Positions 32,523 to 40,371 of a DNA stretch of 64,000 nucleotides are shown here, piece after piece. Under the pieces are notes generated by a model. The model saw only the letters and a list, made by a program, of their open reading frames with translations, was not told the DNA's origin and searched no databases. Within the stretch, counting starts at the first letter, position 1; each line of letters opens with the position of its first letter. A program made the position numbers and the translations under genes. Source of the DNA: an uncultured Bacteroidales bacterium (lineage in GTDB: Bacteria > Bacteroidota > Bacteroidia > Bacteroidales > F082); contig CALCYT010000018.1 of the NCBI GenBank assembly GCA_937906455.1, positions 44,279 to 108,278 on the forward strand, in the 5' to 3' direction.

Positions 32523-34187
32523 ATGAGAAAAATATCTTTTGTTTTATTTGCTTTATTGTTGACAACCAATGCGTTGGCACAAATGCAGAATTATGGCAAC
32601 CGGATTTCGCAGAATGAAGACGGCACATGTTTTTATATGAGGAGCTCGCTCGAGATGGTGTATCTCGACTCGGACTATTTCCCGAACAAGGAGCTTGTCG
32701 ATAATTCGTGGAACAATTACATGGATCCGGAAAAGAACTTCCCAAATCAGTATAACAAGCACGAAGCCGGCATCGGAACCATAAAATTAGGCGGCAACAA
32801 AGAGCTTGACGACGCTCAGATGGCTGATGTGCTCATGCGGTATATCAACAACAACAAAATAGCCAACAAGTTGATAATGAGATGGTTTGACTATAACAAA
32901 AATGGCAAGACAGCCTACGACATCGATTATCCGGAGAACCCTGAGGCGATGATAAACATGCAGACCATTTTCAACAGAGGTTATTATACCGTCAACGCGG
33001 GCGACGAAAACCTCTCGATGACAGCGTTGAAACGCGACAGAGATGTTCAAATCAAGGATTTGTCGATGAAGCTTATCCCGTTCACTTTCATGACATTCAC
33101 CAAACTGGAGTTCTATGAGAACGAGCCTGTCGCCAGGAATATCAGAGACGTCGCTATCGAGACGGCCGAAAATGTCTATAAACAAGCGGTAAAAGACGGC
33201 ACTTCCGAGAAAACAGCCAAGTTTTGGTACGACATTGCGAAAATTGCGGCAAATACAGCGTATGATGCCACCAAAGACGGTTACACCTTGAAGTCAAGCA
33301 CATGGCTCTACAGGCTTGTTTGGGACGAAAGCACGGAGAATTACTTCAACAATGAAGTGCTTAAAAACCCGCAACTTCTGGAGACAAGCAATAATTTTAA
33401 GATGGAATATGTTGACTGTCAGTCAAATACGAGTACGGTGCTTATTTCGCTGACGAGGACCTTCGAGGAAATCATCAATCTGACCATGGTGCGCAATCTT
33501 AATAAGGTGTTTGTCGAGTTGCAGAACCGTAACGACGTGTTCAAAGTCTGGACTCCGCTGCTCGACTTCTACAGCCTTGTGAGTCCGCGCCTTGAAGCCG
33601 TGATTACCGTCGATGGGAAGACCATAACAGCCAAAATCGGGACAAAAGAAGGTCTTCGCGGCGGAGAGCAATTCTCGGTTTACGATGAAGACGGCAATTT
33701 CTACGGATATGCCGTCGCCAAAAAAGGCATGGTGTGGGACAACGATGATGAGATAGGGCCGGATGCGCAGCATATGTATGAGCCTCAAGTGGATAAACAT
33801 GGCAATAGGGTCACCGCGACGAAGTTCAAAGGCAAGAATCTGAAAAACGCCCGCACAGGACTCATCCTGATGAACCCCATGCCACCTAAGAAACTGCGTA
33901 TCGCCGCAAGGATAGGCACTAAAGAAGGTGTGGAGAATAAAGACAAATTTGCTGTGTATCAATATGATGTGAATAAAAATGTCTTGGAAAAGAAAGGAAC
34001 GGTGACGGTGATGAAAGGCAAGGTGTGGGATAACATCTATTTCAATAACATGACGTTGAACACAGGCGAGCAGCCGACAAGCAGTTACTTGAAAAAGCGC
34101 GACAAAGAAGGCTTCCGCACCACCGAGACCGTATTCAAAGGCAAATGTAAGGTGCAACCCGGAATGTTCCTGAGAAAGACAAAATAA
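32523..34187 (+). CDS. Secreted protein with duplicated C-terminal module, family unknown
   Basis: This 554-residue protein has a signal peptide MRKISFVLFALLLTTNALAQ. I do not recognise the N-terminal 360 residues. The rest is two related modules, about 369-450 and 462-554. Each begins A(K/R)IGTKEG, passes through (Q/K)F(S/A)VY and a KGxVWDN block, and ends with a (K/V)FKGK segment. The module may be a small beta domain. It follows gldD by 12 bases and so may share the operon, but a T9SS or gliding role is only inferred from position. There is no T9SS sorting tail. Confidence 0.65.
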   Translation: MRKISFVLFALLLTTNALAQMQNYGNRISQNEDGTCFYMRSSLEMVYLDSDYFPNKELVDNSWNNYMDPEKNFPNQYNKHEAGIGTIKLGGNKELDDAQMADVLMRYINNNKIANKLIMRWFDYNKNGKTAYDIDYPENPEAMINMQTIFNRGYYTVNAGDENLSMTALKRDRDVQIKDLSMKLIPFTFMTFTKLEFYENEPVARNIRDVAIETAENVYKQAVKDGTSEKTAKFWYDIAKIAANTAYDATKDGYTLKSSTWLYRLVWDESTENYFNNEVLKNPQLLETSNNFKMEYVDCQSNTSTVLISLTRTFEEIINLTMVRNLNKVFVELQNRNDVFKVWTPLLDFYSLVSPRLEAVITVDGKTITAKIGTKEGLRGGEQFSVYDEDGNFYGYAVAKKGMVWDNDDEIGPDAQHMYEPQVDKHGNRVTATKFKGKNLKNARTGLILMNPMPPKKLRIAARIGTKEGVENKDKFAVYQYDVNKNVLEKKGTVTVMKGKVWDNIYFNNMTLNTGEQPTSSYLKKRDKEGFRTTETVFKGKCKVQPGMFLRKTK

Positions 34188-34240
34188 CACATTTTATCGC
34201 ATGGCGAAACATTTTTTGTCGAGGTTTTCAAAAAAAATCG

Positions 34241-34248
34241 TAACTTTG
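34241..34248 (+). promoter_or_regulatory. corA promoter box
   Basis: TAACTTTG matches TAnnTTTG, with a possible -33 TTTG at 34215-34218. The leader to the ATG at 34312 would be about 55-60 bases. Confidence 0.6.
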
Positions 34249-34311
34249 CACGTTTTTATCAAAAAACATAATCGAATGTAGAATTTTTATCATAAAAGAA
34301 AGGGGGACAGC

Positions 34312-35235
34312 ATGATTGAGACATTGACAATCGGCTCGCTGAAATGGCGTCATGTGACGAATCCGGCGGAAGAAGACTTTAAGTTTTTAAAAGAAAAATT
34401 CCATTTCCACCCCTTAGACATTGAAGACTGTAAATCGGTCAACCAACGTCCGAAGATAGATATCTACGACGATTACTACTTCCTAATCTTGCAGTATCCC
34501 AACTTCGACCGTCAGAACAAGTTCATCAAGACAAAAGAGGTGAAGTTCTTCTGGGGCAAGGATTATATCATAACCATCGAGAAATCACCGTGGTATGTGA
34601 GCCAGCTCTTCAACGAGTACCAGGAGCGCGACATGGAAGAGCTTGAGGCCAACCTCAAGACTTCGGATATCTTGCTGTACCGAATCTTTGAAAAGCTGAT
34701 GATGGAGTCGTTGTATCTGCTGAAAAAAGTGGGTCTGGACCTTGAGTTGATAAACCGCGAGCTTTTTGGCACGAAACAGGTGAAGATTATCGAGAGAATC
34801 AGCGTCACGCGAAAGAATATCATCACGGTGAACACTATCTTCAAGCCTCAGCTGAGGGTGTTCCATGCCTTCGAGACAGGCCAGATACGCGGCTTCGCCG
34901 ATTTGGAGTATATGGAAGACTACTGGGGCAATATCCTCGACTACTACCAGAAGGTGTGGGATATGACAGAAGACTACGAGGACTTGATTGAGGGCTTGTC
35001 GAAGACATTCGACTCGATGCAGACCAACAAAACCAATGAGATTATGAAGATTCTCACCTTAATCTCGTCGATTATACTCCCTTTGACGTTTATCACCGGC
35101 ATTTTCGGCATGAACGTGGTGTTTCCGTTCATCCCGGATGGCTCCACCACTGCGATATGGGTCATCATGGGTGTGATGGCTGTCATGGGGGTGGGGCTCA
35201 CACTCTTGTTCCGTCACCGCAAATGGTGGTTTTAA
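34312..35235 (+). CDS. corA: CorA family Mg2+/divalent cation transporter
   Basis: This 307-residue protein has a large cytoplasmic N-terminal domain, a long stalk helix (about 190-245) and two C-terminal membrane helices. The signature GMN is at the end of the first helix in ITGIFGMNVVFPF, and a basic C-terminus RHRKWWF follows. CorA forms pentameric channels for Mg2+, sometimes Co2+ or Ni2+. It is monocistronic, ending in a heptamer array and a strong hairpin terminator. Confidence 0.95.
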   Translation: MIETLTIGSLKWRHVTNPAEEDFKFLKEKFHFHPLDIEDCKSVNQRPKIDIYDDYYFLILQYPNFDRQNKFIKTKEVKFFWGKDYIITIEKSPWYVSQLFNEYQERDMEELEANLKTSDILLYRIFEKLMMESLYLLKKVGLDLELINRELFGTKQVKIIERISVTRKNIITVNTIFKPQLRVFHAFETGQIRGFADLEYMEDYWGNILDYYQKVWDMTEDYEDLIEGLSKTFDSMQTNKTNEIMKILTLISSIILPLTFITGIFGMNVVFPFIPDGSTTAIWVIMGVMAVMGVGLTLLFRHRKWWF

Positions 35236-35237
35236 TC

Positions 35238-35290
35238 AGATAAAAGAGTAAAGATAAAAGATAAAAGATAAAAGAGTAAAGATAAAAGAA
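35238..35290. repeat. Heptanucleotide array, ATAAAAG type, at the corA 3' end
   Basis: Units of ATAAAAG and related 7-base steps run from just after the corA stop to the terminator stem, about 50 bases. Confidence 0.8.
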
Positions 35291-35330
35291 GAGCGCAATG
35301 GGATTTTAATCCGCATTGCGCTCTTTAATT
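35290..35330 (+). terminator. Hairpin terminator after corA, shared with the convergent T9SS cargo gene
   Basis: AGAGCGCAATG (35290-35300) pairs with CATTGCGCTCT (35314-35324). GGATT/AATCC extends the stem inward, and TTTAATT follows. The opposite strand also reads into an A/T-rich run, so it may serve both genes. Confidence 0.8.
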
Positions 35331-35348
35331 ATAATCTTTTTACAAGAA

Positions 35349-37319
35349 TTACTTCACTATGACTTTGGTTGTCTTGCTGAAGCCGTTAGCATTGACTGTG
35401 CAGAAGTAAACACCGCTCTCGAGGTCGATGTTGACACTGTTCTCACCGATTGTGAGGTCTTTGCTGAAGCTCTTCACCGTCTGACCTGCGAGGTTGACGA
35501 AAGTGATAGTGGCGTTGGCGTTTATTGCCGAGCTGACAACGATATAGTCGGTTGCAGGGTTAGGATAGATGTTATACACAGCATCCACTGCCTCTGTCTC
35601 TTCCACGCCATCATAGAATGCCGGATCCGGAATGACTTTAACAGCGTGAATTATGTTTTCTGAAGCTTGAGTCTGTGATGCGTTGCTGCCCCACCAGAAG
35701 CCGATATAATCGTCAACTTCGTATGAGAACCAGAACTCACCGACATTGGCTGTGTTCTGGACAGCGTTTGTGAAGAGACCTTCAGAATAGAGAAGCATGA
35801 TGTCTTCCATGAGGTCGTCTTCATCCTGGTGCCAATAACCTTCGGAAACGTTATAGTAGCTTGTGAATATGCCTCTGTAGTAGTAAGAGCCGTCCGTACG
35901 TCTTGTGCAAGGTGCCGAGAAAGCGCATGCGAGGTTACCTGCAGGGTCGCATGAGAGAGCCGGATGACCTGAAGCGCCGTAGAACTTGCTCACATATTCT
36001 GAGCCAGGGTGATAGTATAAGTCATTGTCCCATGATATGATGTTGCCATCCTGATCATAGAACATCGGGATAAAGCCTATCCATTTTGTTGAATCAGGGC
36101 GCATAACCACATAGCCTGAGTTCTCTTCATCCGGCCACCAGAGACGAGCTGCATGGTGCGGGTTGCCGTCTTCTGATTGGATAGGAGCCTCTTGTGTGTC
36201 GTTCCAGTAAAGGATACCGTCAACACCGCGGCCATAAAAATAGGAATAGTAACCGGCTTCGGTGTCTTCCCAGTGAGCCATCTCAAATGTGTTGAGGGCA
36301 ACATGAACCACGCCGTTGTTGTCGATAACGATGGAGCCGTTCATTGGTCTGAACAAGGTGTCGGAGTAAACCAAATCAGGGTCTTCCAAGCTGATTCCTT
36401 CGTATGGGTCTTCCCAAACCCTTGTTGCTTCCCATGTCAAACCGTCGTCGGTTGATTTGAACATCCAAGTGCTGTTTGTTATGCAGCCTGAGTAGAGGAC
36501 AGCCACATTATGACCGTTTGATGCCAAAGCATAGTCATCGGCCGAGAAATAACCGATATGATAATTGTATTCCTCAAGCGGGCCATAGCTCACTGTCCAG
36601 TTCACCGCGTCTTCTGAGCGGAACATCACTGTGCGGACATCGGTCTCGTCACTGCTGACTGAGTGCTGAAGAGCCGCGACTGCAACGATGATGTCGTGAT
36701 TGTCACCGCATGTGACCACTCTTGGCCATGTCGGATATTCGGTGGTGTAAGGATAGCCTTCGGGGTAGTTCGGGAGAGTGCCCATGAATTGCCATTCGCC
36801 TTGACCGGCCACTTCTCTTGTGAAGCAGTTCATAGCGCCATTGCCGTGGCAGAGGAGGATCTCACCCGTTGCGCCATAGCGTGCTATTGACGGCCAGCCG
36901 GCCATGAACGGTTCAATGCGTGCATCAGGCATGGCACCCCATTCGCCGCCTTCATAGAAGTTGTAGCCCGTACCACGATCCGGCACCGATGAGTTGCTCG
37001 GATTGTGTGACATGGTGGCCGCTACAGCCACTTTGCCGTTTGGCAACTGATACATACGGTTTGCCACGTACTGGTTCGACTGGAGGTCATAGTAAGTCCA
37101 CATGGTCTCGGTGTCTTCCATGTCGTCCCATCTGTTGGTGACAACGCTCTTTGATACTTGAGGAGCATAAGTCGAAGCGTCGGTTGTTGTCTCATTGCCA
37201 ACAACGGCGATAGTAGCTTTAGCTTTGGCTTCTCTGATGTCATTCTTCATGACACGTCTTTGTGCAAACGCACTTAAGCCTATCACAAGGCTAAGAGAAA
37301 GTAATAATACTTTTTTCAT
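35349..37319 (-). CDS. T9SS cargo protein with sialidase/BNR-like propeller
   Basis: This 656-residue secreted protein has a signal peptide MKKVLLLSLSLVIGLSAFAQ. The body shows Asp-box-like repeats and aromatic strands (FKSTDDGLTWEATRVW, SIVIDNNGVVHVALN, HPALSCDPAGNLACAF) that suggest a sialidase-type propeller. The last 75 residues are a T9SS type A sorting domain: YNIYPNPATDYIVV, then VNLAGQTV, then SGVYFCTVNANG and a lysine-containing end. No catalytic residues can be assigned, so a binding rather than cleaving role is as likely. Confidence 0.85.
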   Translation of the reverse strand: MKKVLLLSLSLVIGLSAFAQRRVMKNDIREAKAKATIAVVGNETTTDASTYAPQVSKSVVTNRWDDMEDTETMWTYYDLQSNQYVANRMYQLPNGKVAVAATMSHNPSNSSVPDRGTGYNFYEGGEWGAMPDARIEPFMAGWPSIARYGATGEILLCHGNGAMNCFTREVAGQGEWQFMGTLPNYPEGYPYTTEYPTWPRVVTCGDNHDIIVAVAALQHSVSSDETDVRTVMFRSEDAVNWTVSYGPLEEYNYHIGYFSADDYALASNGHNVAVLYSGCITNSTWMFKSTDDGLTWEATRVWEDPYEGISLEDPDLVYSDTLFRPMNGSIVIDNNGVVHVALNTFEMAHWEDTEAGYYSYFYGRGVDGILYWNDTQEAPIQSEDGNPHHAARLWWPDEENSGYVVMRPDSTKWIGFIPMFYDQDGNIISWDNDLYYHPGSEYVSKFYGASGHPALSCDPAGNLACAFSAPCTRRTDGSYYYRGIFTSYYNVSEGYWHQDEDDLMEDIMLLYSEGLFTNAVQNTANVGEFWFSYEVDDYIGFWWGSNASQTQASENIIHAVKVIPDPAFYDGVEETEAVDAVYNIYPNPATDYIVVSSAINANATITFVNLAGQTVKSFSKDLTIGENSVNIDLESGVYFCTVNANGFSKTTKVIVK

Positions 37320-37370
37320 TGTTGATGATTTTAATTAATAATAATTTTAAGAAAATTCTCTTATTGCGTG

Positions 37371-37378
37371 CAAAGATA
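37371..37378 (-). promoter_or_regulatory. Promoter box of the T9SS cargo gene
   Basis: TATCTTTG on the minus strand matches TAnnTTTG and lies about 52 bases before the ATG at 37319. Confidence 0.6.
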
Positions 37379-37483
37379 CGCATTTTTAAAATATGTGACA
37401 CTAATTTTTCAAAAAAAATCGCAAAAATTTATCGTATATCTAAAAATATAGTAATTTTACAGCTTGAAAAAATTCTTGTAAAA

Positions 37484-40363
37484 ATGAAAAGACTATCATT
37501 ATTATTAATCGGATTGGTTTTCTTTGCTGCATGTTCCACAAAGGACGGGCAAGAGCCTGCATCTTATGTTGACAACTTTATCGGCACCGGCGGTCACGGG
37601 CACACTTATCCGGGTGCCACGGCTCCTTTCGGGATGGTGCAGCTCAGTCCCGACACCAGGATGGACGACTGGGACGGATGTTCGGGCTATCACATCTCCG
37701 ACAATCACATACTTGGCTTCAGCCACACTCATCTCAGCGGAACGGGCTGTAACGACTATGGTGACTTCCGTTTCATGCCTGTCGTTGGCGAGAAGCATTA
37801 TAAATCAGACGAATACCGTTCGGCTTTCCGTCATGAGACCGAGGTGGCTCGTCCGGGGTATTATAGTGTCTTCCTCGACACCTATAATATAAAGGTGGAG
37901 CTTGCCGCCGGAGTGCGTGCCGCCATGCACCGTTACACCTTCCCGCAAGGCGGGGATGCCACCGTGATTCTCGACCTGAAAGAATCGACGCTGTCGGCGG
38001 AAAAGATTTATGAGGCCTGGGCGAAAGTGGAAGGTGACGACGCCATCAGCGGATTCCGCCGCTCGGGATATTGGGCGCGCGACCAGTATCTGTATTTTTA
38101 CGCCGAGTTCTCAAAACCGATAAAATCGTATCAAAACAACGAAGAGGGTCTCGTTTATGCCTTCGATTTTGACAACGACGGCGAGCCTCTCGTGATGCGT
38201 ATCGGCATCTCGGCAGTTGACGTGGAAGGTGCCAAGAAAAACCTTGAATCGGAAATCAACGACTTCGACATCGAGGCTTTGGCGGCAGAGACGTATGAAT
38301 CGTGGAACGAAGAACTTGGCCGTATCGCGGTGAACAGCGTCAACGAGAGAGATAAGAAGATATTCTATTCGGCTCTATATCACTCGTTTATAGTTCCGAA
38401 TATCTATTCTGACGTTGACGGACGCTATCGTGGCCATGACCTCAAGGTGCATCAGTCGGACCGTCCGCGATACACCGTTTTCTCGCAATGGGACACCTTC
38501 CGCACGGAGAACCCGCTACTTGACATGATTCAGACACATCGCGCCGTTGACATAATCAACACATTTATAGACAATTACGAGACGGGAGGACTGCTCCCCA
38601 CCTGGGAGCTTGCCGCCAACGAGACGCATTGCATGATTGGTTATCACTCCATCCCCGTCATTGCCGACGCATATATCAACGGCATCACGGGTTTTGACGC
38701 GGAAAAAGCCCTTGAAGCTATGGTTGACAGGGCGAACAAAGACTTCTTTGGCCTTGAGTTCTACAAGAAATACGGATATATTCCCGCGGATATGGCCGGC
38801 GAGTCGGTGTCCACGACTTTGGAATATGCTTACGATGACTGGTGCATAGCGCGCATGGCGGAAAAGATGGGCAAAAAAGAAATCGCCGACGAGTTCTACC
38901 GCCGCGCACAGTATTACAAGAACCTTTACGACCCTGAGACGAAGTTCTTCCGTGGCAGGAAAAACGGTGGTTTTGTGACGCCTTTCGACCCGCGCCAGGT
39001 CAACTTCATGCTCACAGAGGCTAACACATGGCAATATAATTTCTTTGTGCCTCAAGATGTTAACACTCATATCGAGATGATGGGAGGCAATGATGAATAC
39101 GAGAACATGCTAAGCAGGCTGTTCAACACTTCGTCTGACCTCACGGGACGCGAGCAGGTTGACATCACAGGATTGATAGGGCAGTACGCTCACGGCAACG
39201 AGCCTTCGCATCACATGGCGTATCTCTACAATTTCGTCGGGAGACCTGTTAAGACTCAAAAGATTGTGAATCAAATCATGAACGAGCTTTACACCGACAG
39301 GCCTGACGGGTTGTGCGGCAACGAGGACTGCGGCCAGATGTCGGCGTGGTATGTGATGAGTGCCATGGGATTCTTCCCGGTGACACCGGCGAGCGGCATG
39401 TTCGTGATAGGCGTGCCTCATTTCGAGGAGATGACGCTGAAGCTCGAAAACGGCAAGAAATTCAAGATAAAAGCGAAGAATCTGTCGCGAGAGAACAGAT
39501 ACATACAGTCGGTGAAGCTGAACGGCAAGACGTTGAGCCGCAGCTATCTGTATTGTGACGAGGTGCTGAACGGCGGCAAACTGGAGTTTGTGATGACAAG
39601 CGACCGTAACACCACTTGGGCGACAGAAGAGGAAGACTGCCCTGTGATGCGCATCACCTCGAACAAGATAGTCACCGCCCCGATTGTCAAAGTCAGCAAA
39701 TATGTGTTCTACGACACTTTGCATGTCAGCATAACACATCTCAACAAAGACGCCAAGATAATTTACACTGTCAACGGCGGCGAGAAAATAGACTACACCG
39801 GACCTATTGTCATTGACAAAACCACCGACATCAGGGCGATAGCCATGGTGGGGGGCAAGGTCTCGACGGTGGCGGAAGGCTCGTTTAAGAAGATTTCAGC
39901 CGGACGCTCTATAAAAATCAAGAACGCCTATAGCAGTCAGTATGAGGCCGGTGGCGACATCGCGCTTATCGATTTGCAGCGCGGCAACGACAATTTCCGT
40001 GTCGGGACGTGGCAGGGCTACCATGGTGTCGATGTCGATGTTACTGTTGACTTGGGTGAGATGACCGACATCACACGTCTGGCGGGCAGCTTCCTGCAAG
40101 ACCAGAAGTCGTGGATTTTCATGCCTGAGCAAGTGGAGTTCTTCATCTCGACCGACGGCAAGAGCTTCAAGTCGGCAGGCGTGGTGGAGAATGAAATCTC
40201 GCAGGAGGCTGAAGAGGCTGTCATTCAGGAACTTGACATCAACAAAAGGATGAAAGCCCGTTATGTCAGGATGGTTGCCAAGAGTGTCGGGACATGTCCG
40301 GCCTGGCATCCCGGCGCAGGGGAGAAGGCATGGGTGTTCTGCGATGAAATAGTCATCGAGTAA
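37484..40363 (+). CDS. GH92 family alpha-mannosidase lipoprotein with discoidin-like C-terminus
   Basis: This protein is 959 residues long from the ATG at 37484, with a signal sequence ending FFAACS (lipoprotein, Cys17). The GH92 start VDNFIGTGGHGHTYPGA and SPDTRMDDWDGCSGYH is unmistakable, and the catalytic half contains WDTFRTENPLL, NETHCMIGYHS and GNEDCGQMSAWYVMSAMGF. After about 720, a chitobiase/FN3-like domain (DAKIIYTVNGGE) and then an F5/8 C-like domain (RYVRMVAKSVG...) follow. The family removes alpha-linked mannose from N-glycans or mannan using Ca2+. An open frame extends up to 37319 but lacks a signal peptide at that start, so I do not use it. Confidence 0.96.
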   Translation: MKRLSLLLIGLVFFAACSTKDGQEPASYVDNFIGTGGHGHTYPGATAPFGMVQLSPDTRMDDWDGCSGYHISDNHILGFSHTHLSGTGCNDYGDFRFMPVVGEKHYKSDEYRSAFRHETEVARPGYYSVFLDTYNIKVELAAGVRAAMHRYTFPQGGDATVILDLKESTLSAEKIYEAWAKVEGDDAISGFRRSGYWARDQYLYFYAEFSKPIKSYQNNEEGLVYAFDFDNDGEPLVMRIGISAVDVEGAKKNLESEINDFDIEALAAETYESWNEELGRIAVNSVNERDKKIFYSALYHSFIVPNIYSDVDGRYRGHDLKVHQSDRPRYTVFSQWDTFRTENPLLDMIQTHRAVDIINTFIDNYETGGLLPTWELAANETHCMIGYHSIPVIADAYINGITGFDAEKALEAMVDRANKDFFGLEFYKKYGYIPADMAGESVSTTLEYAYDDWCIARMAEKMGKKEIADEFYRRAQYYKNLYDPETKFFRGRKNGGFVTPFDPRQVNFMLTEANTWQYNFFVPQDVNTHIEMMGGNDEYENMLSRLFNTSSDLTGREQVDITGLIGQYAHGNEPSHHMAYLYNFVGRPVKTQKIVNQIMNELYTDRPDGLCGNEDCGQMSAWYVMSAMGFFPVTPASGMFVIGVPHFEEMTLKLENGKKFKIKAKNLSRENRYIQSVKLNGKTLSRSYLYCDEVLNGGKLEFVMTSDRNTTWATEEEDCPVMRITSNKIVTAPIVKVSKYVFYDTLHVSITHLNKDAKIIYTVNGGEKIDYTGPIVIDKTTDIRAIAMVGGKVSTVAEGSFKKISAGRSIKIKNAYSSQYEAGGDIALIDLQRGNDNFRVGTWQGYHGVDVDVTVDLGEMTDITRLAGSFLQDQKSWIFMPEQVEFFISTDGKSFKSAGVVENEISQEAEEAVIQELDINKRMKARYVRMVAKSVGTCPAWHPGAGEKAWVFCDEIVIE

Positions 40364-40371
40364 CTATGTGA

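Noticed and set aside
37319..37483. N-terminal extension of the GH92 protein by 55 residues
   Set aside because: It crosses the promoter-like AT-rich region and places residues before a perfect lipoprotein signal peptide at 37484.
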